Source of the DNA: Lachnospiraceae bacterium
GTDB taxonomy: Bacteria; Bacillota; Clostridia; Lachnospirales; Lachnospiraceae
Direction of reading: 5' to 3'
NCBI GenBank assembly: GCA_024698485.1
Contig: JAILRC010000036.1
Location: 1 to 47,308, forward strand
Length of the DNA stretch: 47,308 nucleotides
Shown: in pieces, positions 8,270 to 16,122 of the stretch
How positions within the stretch are numbered: position 1 is the stretch's first letter
Layout of the letters: the number at the start of each line of letters is the position of its first letter
Translations under genes and position numbers: made by a program
Notes under the pieces: model-generated
Database searches by the model: none
What the model saw: the letters and a program-made list of their open reading frames with translations, nothing else
What the model was told of the DNA's origin: nothing

Positions 8270-8294
8270 CATTATCATACTTCTGCGTTATTAT
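8266..8294 (+). promoter_or_regulatory. Strong sigma-A promoter of rpsT
   Basis: A perfect TTGACA (8266-8271), a 17-bp spacer and TATTAT (8289-8294). The -35 box overlaps the TGA of the acyltransferase gene. The RNA start is expected near 8301. Confidence 0.85.
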
Positions 8295-8306
8295 TCTCGA
8301 GTATGT

Positions 8307-8339
8307 TTTAGAGGAACGTCCGTGTCCGACTCTTCTAAA
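8307..8339 (+). promoter_or_regulatory. Leader hairpin of rpsT
   Basis: TTTAGAGGA (8307-8315) pairs with TCTTCTAAA (8331-8339) around a loop containing ACGTCCGTGTCCGAC, at the very start of the rpsT mRNA. A related sequence lies in the hisS leader (about 8708-8737). It could be a site for S20 autoregulation or an mRNA-stability hairpin; this is an inference. Confidence 0.5.
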
Positions 8340-8391
8340 GCCGTCATGCAGAACGAAATGAAGAATTCATTATATCGGAGGTGTTTCAGAA

Positions 8392-8655
8392 ATGGCAAAC
8401 ATTAAGTCAGCAAAGAAGAGAATCGAAGTCATCGAGACAAAGACATTAAGAAATAAGATGATCAAGTCCAAGGTTAAGACCCTTGTTAAGAAAGTAGATG
8501 CCGCTGTTGCAGCTAATGATAAGGCTGCTGCTACCGCTGCTCTTACAGAAGCTGTTGCCGAGATCGACAAGGCTACTTCTAAGGGAATCTTCCACAAGAA
8601 CACAGCTGCAAGAAAAGTTTCCAGACTTACCAAGGCTGTTAATGCAATCGCTTAA
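8392..8655 (+). CDS. rpsT: 30S ribosomal protein S20
   Basis: The 87-residue Lys/Ala-rich helical protein starts [13 protein letters not shown] and contains [14 protein letters not shown] and the conserved [22 protein letters not shown] end, all typical of S20, which binds 16S rRNA near the bottom of the small subunit. Length is normal for the family (about 85-90). TCGGAGG precedes the ATG by a good distance. It has its own strong promoter and a terminator, with hisS 110 bp downstream. In many Firmicutes rpsT lies close to comEC-holA; here comEA is close but holA is 29 kb away. Confidence 0.98.
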   Translation: MANIKSAKKRIEVIETKTLRNKMIKSKVKTLVKKVDAAVAANDKAAATAALTEAVAEIDKATSKGIFHKNTAARKVSRLTKAVNAIA

Positions 8656-8670
8656 TCAAGCACTTTTTAA

Positions 8671-8700
8671 GGGCCGCATGGTATGCGGTCCTTTTTCTTT
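8671..8700 (+). terminator. Terminator after rpsT
   Basis: GGGCCGCAT and ATGCGGTCC form a 9-bp stem with a 3-nt loop, followed by TTTTTCTTT. No clear promoter lies between it and hisS, so some read-through into hisS is likely. Confidence 0.85.
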
Positions 8701-8705
8701 AATCT

Positions 8706-8738
8706 CATGCTTTAGTGAACGAAAGTGTCCGGCATGAC
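8706..8738 (+). promoter_or_regulatory. Leader hairpin of hisS resembling the rpsT leader
   Basis: TCATGC and GCATGA bracket TTTAGTGAACGAAAGTGTCCG. The ATGcTTTAGtG-AACGnnnGTGTCCG pattern aligns with the rpsT leader (ATGtTTTAGaGGAACGnnnGTGTCCG). Function unknown. Confidence 0.4.
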
Positions 8739-8764
8739 CAAACACAAGAAGGAAGGATGAACCC

Positions 8765-10012
8765 ATGAAAACCACACCCGTTAAAGGAACAAACGACTAT
8801 CTGCCTTCCCAGACGAAGCTCAGGGACTATGTACAGAGAAAGATCTTGGAAATATATGAATCCTGCGGTTTTGAACGCATCACCACTCCCGTTATCGAGG
8901 ATATGGAAAACCTGAACAAGAGTGAAGGCGGCGACAATCTGAATCTCATGTTCAAGATCATGAAGCGCGGTGACAAGCTCACCGAAGCCCTTGACGAATA
9001 CAAGACTTCCGGTAAGGAAGATCTTGCGGATCTGGGTCTTCGCTATGACCTCACTCTCCCCCTCACCCGTTTCTACGCAAACAACAGGAACAATCTTTCT
9101 TCTCCCTTCAAGGTGATCCAGATCGATCGTTCCTTCAGAGCAGAGCGCCCTCAGAGAGGCCGTCTCCGCGAATTCATCCAGTGCGACATCGATATTCTCG
9201 GCAGCACTTCCAAGAACTGTGAAGTGGAGCTCATCGACACCACTGCCAAGGCACTTTTGAACGTGGGGATCTCAAACTTCAAGATTCGCATCAACGACAG
9301 ACGCATTCTCAGAAACCTCATCCTGGCAGCAGGTTTTGAGGAAAAGGACTGCGATTCCGTTTGCATATCCTTCGACAAAGCCGACAAGATCGGCATGGAA
9401 GGTGTAAAGGCCGAACTTCTGGACAAAGGTTTCTCAACCGATGCCTGCAACAAGTTCTGCGACATGATGTCAAAGAAGCCCTTCACTCTCGAAGATGCTG
9501 CTGCCTACCTAGATGATAAGGAGCCCGTGGACTCCGTTTCCTACATCATCCGTCAGATCGAAGCGCTGAACGACGGAAAATACGCCATCGAATATGACTG
9601 CTCTCTCGTACGCGGTCAGGGCTATTACACCGGCACCGTTTTCGAGATCGAATCTCTGGAATTCGGCGGTTCCGTGGGTGGCGGCGGCCGCTACGACAAT
9701 CTCATCGGTAAGTTCATAGGTGAAAATGTTCCCGCCGTTGGTTTCTCCATCGGCTTCGAGCGTATCGTCTGCATCTTGAACGACAACAATTTCCGCATCC
9801 CGGATTCCAAAAAGAAACTTGCTGTGATCTATCCCGCAGATGATGTTGTAAATGCCATCAGGATCGCTGATGAGTATCGTAAAGAATATGACGTTACCCT
9901 CTTCGAAAAGATCAAGAAGCTGGGCAAACTCTTCGGAAAGCTTGAAGAATCAGGTTACTACGGATGCAGGATCATTGATGAAAGTGAAGAGATCAAGATT
10001 TTTGAGAAATAA
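8765..10012 (+). CDS. hisS: Histidyl-tRNA synthetase
   Basis: A class II aminoacyl-tRNA synthetase that charges tRNA-His. The 415-residue protein shows the N-terminal KGTNDYLP, motif 1 region (FERITTPVIED), motif 2 (QIDRSFRAERPQRGRLREFIQCDID), the histidine-specific segment LVRGQGYYTGTVFE (commonly LVRGLDYYTGTVFE) and motif 3 (AVGFSIGFERI). A short C-terminal anticodon-binding domain follows (about 350-415), which ends a little earlier than in many homologues. AGGAAGG precedes the ATG. It lies downstream of rpsT and ends at a bidirectional terminator. The GQG variation in the histidine motif suggests a clade-specific form rather than loss of function, since the surrounding residues are intact. 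Confidence 0.96.
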   Translation: MKTTPVKGTNDYLPSQTKLRDYVQRKILEIYESCGFERITTPVIEDMENLNKSEGGDNLNLMFKIMKRGDKLTEALDEYKTSGKEDLADLGLRYDLTLPLTRFYANNRNNLSSPFKVIQIDRSFRAERPQRGRLREFIQCDIDILGSTSKNCEVELIDTTAKALLNVGISNFKIRINDRRILRNLILAAGFEEKDCDSVCISFDKADKIGMEGVKAELLDKGFSTDACNKFCDMMSKKPFTLEDAAAYLDDKEPVDSVSYIIRQIEALNDGKYAIEYDCSLVRGQGYYTGTVFEIESLEFGGSVGGGGRYDNLIGKFIGENVPAVGFSIGFERIVCILNDNNFRIPDSKKKLAVIYPADDVVNAIRIADEYRKEYDVTLFEKIKKLGKLFGKLEESGYYGCRIIDESEEIKIFEK

Positions 10013-10024
10013 ACCGGATAAAGA

Positions 10025-10066
10025 CAAAAAATGTCCCGACGGTCTGACCGCCGGGACTATATTTTT
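10025..10066. terminator. Bidirectional terminator between hisS and the hybrid kinase
   Basis: An 11-position stem (10033-10057, GTCCCG.CGGT with ACCG.CGGGAC) with a 3-nt loop. T-rich runs follow on both strands, so it can end hisS (plus) and the kinase gene (minus). Confidence 0.85.
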
Positions 10067-10072
10067 ACCTTC

Positions 10073-11662
10073 TCAAAGAAATTTAGACAACGTAATGCAG
10101 AGTTTTTCAAAATCCACAGGCTTTGCAAGATGCTCATTCATTCCAGCATCCTTGGCTTCATTGATGTCCGAAACAAAGGCATTTGCCGTAAGAGCTATAA
10201 TGGGAATGGTTTTGGCTTCTTTGCGGCGCATCTTTCTGATGAGTCTGGTGGCTTCGTAGCCGCCCATAATGGGCATCTGAATGTCCATAAAGATTACATC
10301 GTAGTAATCCTTGTCCGAGGCCGCAAACATGTCCACGGCGCCTCTTCCGTCAAAGGCTCTTTCCACTTCCATTCTGGTCATTTCTATAACTTCCGTGGCG
10401 ATCTCGGCATTGAGGTCGTTGTCTTCCACCAGAAGGGCTCTCTTGCCCTTGAAATCTTCTTTGAAATCCTCTTCCGCAGCCTTGTCGTCTTCCTTGTCGC
10501 TTCCGTCGGAGATCACAAAGTTCATACGGAGGGTAACCTTTGTGCCTTCACCCGGTTTGGAGTCAACAAATATGTCTCCGCCCATCATCTTCACAAGATT
10601 TCTGGTGATCACCAGTCCGAGACCCACACCGTTGTCCACCGCACGTTTCAGGACTTTCTTAACCGCAAAAGGCTCGAAGATGTGTTCCATGATCTCGTCT
10701 TCTATACCGCCGCCGTTGTCCTTGATGATGATCTCAAGTCTTGCAATGCCGTTCACGTTTTCCTTTTCGTTGACGGTGACCGAAACCTCTCCGTCCAAGG
10801 GCGTGAACTTGATGGAGTTCGAAACAAGATTAGTGAGTATCTGCTCGATCCTTGTGGGATCGCCGATTATATGCGAAACAGTCTTTAAATTGTTGTACAG
10901 ATCAAAATGAATGCCTTTGCTCTTTACAGAATCCTGAGTCAGAGCCGCAAAATTTTCAAGGAAGGCATTGAGGTCAAAATCACATACATTGAGTTCTGCC
11001 TTGCCCTCTTCGATCTTCTCGATATCAAGGACTTCGTTGATAATTGAAGAAATATATTTGCCCGCTTCCTTGATCTTATCGAAATTATGGAGCAGTTTTT
11101 CCTTGTCATCGAGATTGCACTCCGAAAGAGAAACCAGACCCAAAATGGAATTCATGGGCGTCCTGATGTCATGGCACATTCCGGAAAGGAAAGCCGACTT
11201 TGCCACATTGGTCTTGATGGCACTTTCATAGGATTCCCTGTAATCTTCCATCATCTTCTTGGATTTCTTCTCGGAAGTGATGTCCCTGGCTATACCGAGG
11301 ATACCTATAATGTTCTTGTTCTTGTCATAGATGGGATACTTCGACGTGGAAAGAGTGCATCTCATACTCCGTCCCGTGATCCTGCCCTCTTCAAGGGAAT
11401 CACGTATTGGTTCTCCTGTGGTAAGGACTTTGTAGTCACCTTCCCTTAACGCATTCCCGATATTCTCGTTTCTGGTCAGTTCCACGGCGTCAAGCCCCAC
11501 TATCTCTTCCCCGTGTTCATATCCGAACAGCTTCGCAAAGCTGTCAGAAGCCGCAACATAGACCGAGTTCTCATCCTTCACAAACACATAGTCCTTGGAA
11601 TTCTCAAGAAGAGAATCAATCAAAGCATTCAGTTCTTCGTTTTCTTTCCTGAAATTTTTCAT
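10073..11662 (-). CDS. Cytosolic hybrid sensor kinase (PAS-HisKA-HATPase-REC)
   Basis: A 529-residue hybrid histidine kinase without membrane segments. Domain order: a short coiled coil, PAS domain (about 10-130, DYVFVKDENSVYVAASD...GIARDIT), HisKA with His164 in GMCHDIRTPMNS, HATPase_c with NSIKFT, DNGGGI and GVGLGLVI boxes, and a receiver domain (about 405-529) with VEDND, Asp in FMDIQMP and the late KPVD lysine. The final output is not a DNA-binding domain, so phosphate probably passes to a separate protein. The PAS domain suggests a cytosolic signal such as redox or a small ligand. The start ATG follows GGGAGG. It is transcribed alone. Confidence 0.93.
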   Translation of the reverse strand: MKNFRKENEELNALIDSLLENSKDYVFVKDENSVYVAASDSFAKLFGYEHGEEIVGLDAVELTRNENIGNALREGDYKVLTTGEPIRDSLEEGRITGRSMRCTLSTSKYPIYDKNKNIIGILGIARDITSEKKSKKMMEDYRESYESAIKTNVAKSAFLSGMCHDIRTPMNSILGLVSLSECNLDDKEKLLHNFDKIKEAGKYISSIINEVLDIEKIEEGKAELNVCDFDLNAFLENFAALTQDSVKSKGIHFDLYNNLKTVSHIIGDPTRIEQILTNLVSNSIKFTPLDGEVSVTVNEKENVNGIARLEIIIKDNGGGIEDEIMEHIFEPFAVKKVLKRAVDNGVGLGLVITRNLVKMMGGDIFVDSKPGEGTKVTLRMNFVISDGSDKEDDKAAEEDFKEDFKGKRALLVEDNDLNAEIATEVIEMTRMEVERAFDGRGAVDMFAASDKDYYDVIFMDIQMPIMGGYEATRLIRKMRRKEAKTIPIIALTANAFVSDINEAKDAGMNEHLAKPVDFEKLCITLSKFL

Positions 11663-11686
11663 TGCTTCCTCCCAACAGTTAGGATG

Positions 11687-11715
11687 ATTTTACCCCAAAA
11701 AGTCGCTAAATACAA
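11687..11715 (-). promoter_or_regulatory. Possible promoter of the hybrid kinase gene
   Basis: TTGTAT (11715-11710), a 17-bp spacer and TAAAAT (11692-11687) on the minus strand. The -35 match is weak. Confidence 0.4.
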
Positions 11716-11828
11716 TACTTTTTTTGAATATTGCCGAAAGATTGAACAAATTATAAATAATTTAGCGAAATTTCTTATTTTTCTATAAATTTTTATCAAA
11801 AAGTTGTTAAAGCCTGTGACCTCCAAGG

Positions 11829-11858
11829 TAAAAAAAACAGCCGGTGAAGATCACCGGC
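11829..11858 (-). terminator. Terminator after asd
   Basis: On the minus strand GCCGGTGA and TCACCGGC form a stem with a 3-nt loop, followed by TG and a run of seven or more T. Confidence 0.88.
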
Positions 11859-11869
11859 CGATGTAAGAA

Positions 11870-12955
11870 CTAATTCTTCTTTTCAATATACTTCTGAGCC
11901 ACAAGAAGTTCTGCGGAAAGAATGGCACCGCCTGCGGCACCTCTCTTGGTGTTGTGTGAAAGGCCCACAAACTTCCAGTCGTAAACCTTGTCCTCACGAA
12001 GACGTCCCGCAAAAACTCCCATACCCTTTTCAAGGTCGCGGTCAAGCTTTGCCTGAGGACGGTTGTCCTCTTCAAAGTAAGTGATGAACTGCTTGGGTGC
12101 GGAAGGAAGATCCAACTCCTGAGGAAGTCCCTTAAAGTTCTTCCATCTTTCAAGGATCTGCTCCTTGGTGGGCTTCTTCTTGAAGCTTACAAACACAGCT
12201 GCTGTGTGTCCGTCGGAAACGGGAACACGGATGCACTGAGTGGTGATGATGGGCGTCTCTGCCTTAACGATCCGGCCATTCTCGATCTTACCCCAGATCC
12301 TTAAAGGCTCCTGTTCACTCTTCTCTTCTTCGCCTCCGATGTAAGGGATCACATTGTCCACCATCTCCGGCCAGTCCTTGAAGGTCTTTCCTGCACCTGA
12401 AATAGCCTGATAGGTTGTGGCAACCACCACCGTAGGCTCAAACTCCTTAAGTGCATGAAGCATTGGTGTATAGCTCTGGATGGAACAGTTGGGCTTAACA
12501 ACAATGAAGCCCTTCTTGGTTCCAAGTCTCTTCTTCTGATCTTCTATAACCGCAAAATGCTCGGGATTCAGTTCCGGAACCACCATAGGAACATCGGGAG
12601 TCCAACGATGAGCCGAGTTGTTGGAAACCACGGGAGTTTCGGTCTTGGCATAAGCTTCTTCGATGGCTTTGATCTCTTCCTTTGTCATATCAACAGCGCT
12701 GAAGACGAAATCAACGAGTGATGCAACTTTTTCCACCTCATTTACGTTAAGAACGATGAGTTTCTTAACGCTCTCGGGCATGGGGGTGGTCATCTTCCAA
12801 CGATCACCTACAGCCTCTTCATAGGTCTTTCCTGCGCTTCTGGGGCTTGCCGCAACAGCAACCACTTCAAACCAGGGATGATTCTCCAGCAAAGAGATGA
12901 ATCTCTGTCCAACCATTCCCGTTCCGCCGAGAATACCGACTTTAAACTTTTCCAT
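11870..12955 (-). CDS. asd: Aspartate-semialdehyde dehydrogenase (archaeal/fungal-like type)
   Basis: Reduces aspartyl phosphate to aspartate semialdehyde with NADPH, the branch point to lysine/diaminopimelate, threonine and methionine. The 361-residue protein has the nucleotide-binding GILGGTGMVGQRF at the N-terminus, SNNSAHRW, the catalytic Cys157 in KPNCSIQSYT and a DGHTAAV segment holding the active-site His. The N-terminal pattern and the CSIQSYT motif match the archaeal/fungal-type subfamily rather than the classical E. coli type (which has GGNCTVS-like sequence). The start ATG at 12955 follows AAGGAG; the longer frame to 13009 lacks a ribosome site. It stands alone with its own promoter and terminator, about 16 kb from metA. 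Confidence 0.94.
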   Translation of the reverse strand: MEKFKVGILGGTGMVGQRFISLLENHPWFEVVAVAASPRSAGKTYEEAVGDRWKMTTPMPESVKKLIVLNVNEVEKVASLVDFVFSAVDMTKEEIKAIEEAYAKTETPVVSNNSAHRWTPDVPMVVPELNPEHFAVIEDQKKRLGTKKGFIVVKPNCSIQSYTPMLHALKEFEPTVVVATTYQAISGAGKTFKDWPEMVDNVIPYIGGEEEKSEQEPLRIWGKIENGRIVKAETPIITTQCIRVPVSDGHTAAVFVSFKKKPTKEQILERWKNFKGLPQELDLPSAPKQFITYFEEDNRPQAKLDRDLEKGMGVFAGRLREDKVYDWKFVGLSHNTKRGAAGGAILSAELLVAQKYIEKKN

Positions 12956-13053
12956 AGCGATCTCCTTTGTATAAATGATATCAAGTCTTTTGTGCTGCAG
13001 ATCCGGCACATTGCAACAACTTTATTTGTCGCTTTATCGTATTAATGCGTGAC

Positions 13054-13082
13054 ATTGTACCACAACATATAGATCAATGCAA
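13054..13082 (-). promoter_or_regulatory. Predicted promoter of asd
   Basis: TTGCAT (13082-13077), a 17-bp spacer and TACAAT (13059-13054) on the minus strand, overlapping the end of dusB. The leader to the ATG would be about 92 nt. Confidence 0.5.
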
Positions 13083-14030
13083 GTACAAATTCAATAATTT
13101 TTCAAGATCTTCGTAGCTTTCCGTCAGATTCACCTTATCCCTGACTTTGGAAGCCCCCGGGAAGCCCGCCATATACCATGCCACGTGCTTTCGCATCTCA
13201 CGTATTCCCGTGTACTCCCCCTTTAATTCGATCTCCATTCTTGCATGTCGCAAAGCCATTTCGATCCTTTCGGAGATGGTGGGCTCAGGAAGAAGTTTTC
13301 CCTTTTGAAGGTAAGTGCTGACCCTGTTGAAGATCCAGGGATTACCCTGAGCGCCTCTGGCGATCATTACGCCGTCAACCCCGGTTTCATCTATCATCCT
13401 TTTTGCATCCTCGGGTGTGTATATATCTCCGTTACCTATTACGGGGATCTTCACCGCTGCCTTGACTTTCGCGATGGAATCCCAGTCCGCTTTTCCGAAG
13501 TAATAATCTTCTCTTGTACGTCCGTGAACCGCAATGAGGCTTGCTCCGCCTGCCTCCGCCGCCAGTGCGCACTCCACTCCGTTCTCGTTGTCCTCGTCAA
13601 AGCCCTTTCGGATCTTGACACTCACCGGTTTGTGGGCAGCTTTCACCGTTGCCGCAACGATACGTTCAATGAGGGCGGGATCTTTCATAAGAGCCGCTCC
13701 TTCACCGTTGTTCACGACCTTGGGAACGGGACAGCCCATATTGATGTCAAGGATGTCAAAATTCCTGTCCTTTATCATATCCGCTGCTTCCGCCATCACC
13801 TCAGGCTCTTTTCCGAATAGCTGGAGCGAAACAGGCCGTTCATGTTCCGACACCAGAAGAAGGTCTTCCGTGTTCTTGTTTTTATATGTTATTGCCTTGG
13901 CACTCACCATCTCGGTGTAAACGATATCTGCGCCGTATTCCCTGCACAGGAGCCTGAACACCAGATCCGTAACTCCCGCCATGGGTCCCAGAACCACACC
14001 ATTCACTTTTAGATTTCCGATCTCGATCAT
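13074..14030 (-). CDS. dusB: tRNA-dihydrouridine synthase
   Basis: A flavin enzyme that reduces specific uridines in tRNA D-loops. The product (318 residues from the chosen start) shows the FMN-binding TIM barrel of the Dus family: LGPMAGVTD near the start, [11 protein letters not shown] with the catalytic Cys, SVKIRKGF, the HGRT motif and [14 protein letters not shown], with [13 protein letters not shown] as the phosphate-binding end, and a C-terminal helical domain. I prefer the ATG at 14030, which overlaps the coaX stop as ATGA, over the ATG at 14057 that would overlap coaX by 31 nt. Dus genes next to coaX are common in Firmicutes. Confidence 0.94.
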   Translation of the reverse strand: MIEIGNLKVNGVVLGPMAGVTDLVFRLLCREYGADIVYTEMVSAKAITYKNKNTEDLLLVSEHERPVSLQLFGKEPEVMAEAADMIKDRNFDILDINMGCPVPKVVNNGEGAALMKDPALIERIVAATVKAAHKPVSVKIRKGFDEDNENGVECALAAEAGGASLIAVHGRTREDYYFGKADWDSIAKVKAAVKIPVIGNGDIYTPEDAKRMIDETGVDGVMIARGAQGNPWIFNRVSTYLQKGKLLPEPTISERIEMALRHARMEIELKGEYTGIREMRKHVAWYMAGFPGASKVRDKVNLTESYEDLEKLLNLYLH

Positions 14031-14797
14031 TTCTTTGTTTTTAAATAGATCAGCCAAAGACCTTTCATTGTAAGGTCCCTGTCATAGGTGTCGATAGCAT
14101 CGCAGTTGTCGGAAATGAGCCTTCCCAGACCGCCTGTGGCCACCACCTTGACATTCTTATAGCCCGATTCTTCTATAACCTTTCTGATAATGTACTCCGT
14201 CTGACCGATACAGCCGTACACAAGACCGGCCTGCATGCTGGTGACAGTGTTTTTTGCAAGTATGGATGAGGGCATCTCTATCTCGATCTCCGGAAGCTTT
14301 GCCGTGTCATTCCACAGTGCATTTGCACTGATCCTGAGTCCGGGACTGGTGATACCCGCCAGGAAAGCTCCGTCGTCGGACACCAGGTCATAGGTGGTGG
14401 CCGTTCCGAAATCACACACTATGACAGGTCCTCCGTAGAGTTCATAGCCCGCTACCGCATCCACGATACGATCAGCCCCTATCTCTTTGGGATTGGCAGT
14501 CCTTATCATTAGTCCCGTCTTGGTGCCGTCTCCTACTATAATGGGCTTTTTGTTCAGATACTTTACTATCCCGTTTATCAATGAATGCATCACCGCAGGA
14601 ACCACCGAAGCCACGATCACATCCTCGATATCCGAGATCCTGACATCACGATGATCAAGGAAATTACAGATCAATAGTCCGTATTCGTCGGACGTTCTCC
14701 TCATTCCCGTGGTGATCCTCAGGGAATGTTTAACCTCCATCCCGTCCATCAGTGCGCATGTAATGTTTGTGTTTCCAACATCAACTGCAAATAACAT
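14027..14797 (-). CDS. coaX: Type III pantothenate kinase
   Basis: Phosphorylates pantothenate in the first step of coenzyme A synthesis. The 256-residue protein has the acetate/sugar kinase fold motifs of Coa[12 protein letters not shown] (phosphate loop with catalytic Asp), the GADRIVDA pantothenate-binding motif, [12 protein letters not shown], and ATGGLG late in the chain. The ATG at 14797 after a GGGGGG ribosome site places the family start exactly; an upstream frame to 14839 adds non-family residues. It overlaps dusB by four bases and follows a small membrane protein gene by 22 nt. CoaX is K+-dependent and usually not feedback-inhibited by CoA. Confidence 0.96.
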   Translation of the reverse strand: MLFAVDVGNTNITCALMDGMEVKHSLRITTGMRRTSDEYGLLICNFLDHRDVRISDIEDVIVASVVPAVMHSLINGIVKYLNKKPIIVGDGTKTGLMIRTANPKEIGADRIVDAVAGYELYGGPVIVCDFGTATTYDLVSDDGAFLAGITSPGLRISANALWNDTAKLPEIEIEMPSSILAKNTVTSMQAGLVYGCIGQTEYIIRKVIEESGYKNVKVVATGGLGRLISDNCDAIDTYDRDLTMKGLWLIYLKTKK

Positions 14798-14819
14798 ATT
14801 TCCCCCCTGTTTGCTCCGG

Positions 14820-15104
14820 TCAGATATATCCGTTGGCAAAATATACTATAAATACAAAAACAACTATTATCCCGAGAAAGATCATGGACATGCCCATGGT
14901 CTTCCTTTCTTTTTTACGGAGCATGGACAATCCGTTCATCACATTCATGAGTGCTCCCAGAATTATGACAACGCATATGCTCCATATGCTTCTTGTGAAC
15001 GAAAAAACCAAAAGGGCAACCGCCATAAGGATGCCCATAATGATATTTACCGTCTCTTTAACAAGACCCTTGTCCTGTATGAATCTTTTAAATCTTTTTA
15101 ACAT
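14820..15104 (-). CDS. Small membrane protein of unknown function
   Basis: A 94-residue protein with three hydrophobic segments (about 18-36, 42-58 and 72-91), separated by basic loops (RKKERK at about 63-68). The amphipathic N-terminal helix ([17 protein letters not shown]) is positively charged. I do not recognise a family. Its ATG begins one base after the stop of argF, and coaX follows after 22 nt, so it is part of the same transcript and real translation is likely. No catalytic motif is visible; it could be a small integral-membrane accessory protein. Confidence 0.7.
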   Translation of the reverse strand: MLKRFKRFIQDKGLVKETVNIIMGILMAVALLVFSFTRSIWSICVVIILGALMNVMNGLSMLRKKERKTMGMSMIFLGIIVVFVFIVYFANGYI

Positions 15105-15105
15105 C

Positions 15106-16107
15106 TCATGCTCCCAGAGTCGCAGCCATTACAGCCTTGATGGTGTGCATCCTGTTTTCTGCTTCGTCAAATACAACGGACTGAGAAGACTCGAAAACAT
15201 CATCTTCCACTTCAAGTTCCGTGAAGTTGAACTTTTCTCCCATCTCACGGCCGATCTCTGTCTTAAGGTCGTGGAAAGCGGGAAGGCAATGCATGAATAT
15301 GGCATTGGAGCCCGCATTTTTCATCACCTGCTTTGTAACCTTGTAAGGAGAGAGATCCTTTATCCTCTCTTCCCAGATCTCAAAAGGCTCTCCCATGGAT
15401 ACCCAGACATCCGTATAGATGATGTCCGCATTTTTGGTAGCCTCTTCCACATTTTCGGAAAGAGTGATGCTGCTGCCGCTTGCCTTGGCGAACTCCCTGC
15501 ACTTTTCCACCAGTGCCGCATCGGGGAAATACTTTTTGGGAGCGCAGGCCACAAAATCAAGGCCCAGTTTTGAGCATACCACCATGAGGGAATTGCCTTC
15601 ATTATAGCGGGCATCGCCCATATAGACCAGTTTCTTTCCTTTAAGGGAACCGAGATGCTCTCTGACGGTCAGCATATCCGCCAGCATCTGGGTGGGATGG
15701 AACTCATTGGTAAGTCCGTTCCAGACAGGTACACCTGCATATCTTGCCAGTTCCTCAACCACTTCCTGACCGAAACCGCGGTATTCTATGCCGTCGAACA
15801 TTCTGCCCAAAACCCGGGCGGTGTCGGCAATGCTTTCCTTCTTTCCGATCTGGGAACTTTTGGGATCCAGATAGGTGGCGTTCATGCCCAGGTCATGGGC
15901 AGCCACTTCAAAAGCACAGCGTGTTCTTGTTGAGGTCTTTTCAAAGATGAGGGCAACATTCTTTCCTCTCAGAGTGTCATGAGGAATACCCTTTTTCTTT
16001 TTTTCTTTGTAATCAGCTGCAAGATTAATGAGTGCAAGGATCTCCTCAGCCGAAAAATCCATCAGCTTGAGAAAAGATCTCCCCTTAAAACTTTCTGTAA
16101 CGGACAT
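15106..16107 (-). CDS. argF: Ornithine carbamoyltransferase
   Basis: Condenses ornithine with carbamoyl phosphate to citrulline in arginine synthesis (or works in reverse in the deiminase pathway). The 333-residue protein has the carbamoyl-phosphate motif STRTRC at about 59-64, the HPTQMLADM segment, the SMG loop ([11 protein letters not shown]) that closes on ornithine, and HCLPAFHD near 273 with the catalytic Cys. Length is normal. GGAGGG before the ATG. No arcA or arcC is adjacent, so the direction of use cannot be told from context. It follows a lyase/hydrolase-like gene by 15 nt, an unusual partner. Confidence 0.96.
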   Translation of the reverse strand: MSVTESFKGRSFLKLMDFSAEEILALINLAADYKEKKKKGIPHDTLRGKNVALIFEKTSTRTRCAFEVAAHDLGMNATYLDPKSSQIGKKESIADTARVLGRMFDGIEYRGFGQEVVEELARYAGVPVWNGLTNEFHPTQMLADMLTVREHLGSLKGKKLVYMGDARYNEGNSLMVVCSKLGLDFVACAPKKYFPDAALVEKCREFAKASGSSITLSENVEEATKNADIIYTDVWVSMGEPFEIWEERIKDLSPYKVTKQVMKNAGSNAIFMHCLPAFHDLKTEIGREMGEKFNFTELEVEDDVFESSQSVVFDEAENRMHTIKAVMAATLGA

Positions 16108-16122
16108 GTGTTCCCTCCTTGA

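Noticed and set aside
11663..11828. c-di-GMP riboswitch upstream of the signalling genes
   Set aside because: Neither this AT-rich gap nor the gaps before the EAL and GGDEF-EAL genes shows a recognisable GEMM-type core.
12956..13009. Extension of asd to 13009
   Set aside because: The ATG at 12955 has an AAGGAG site and matches the family start.
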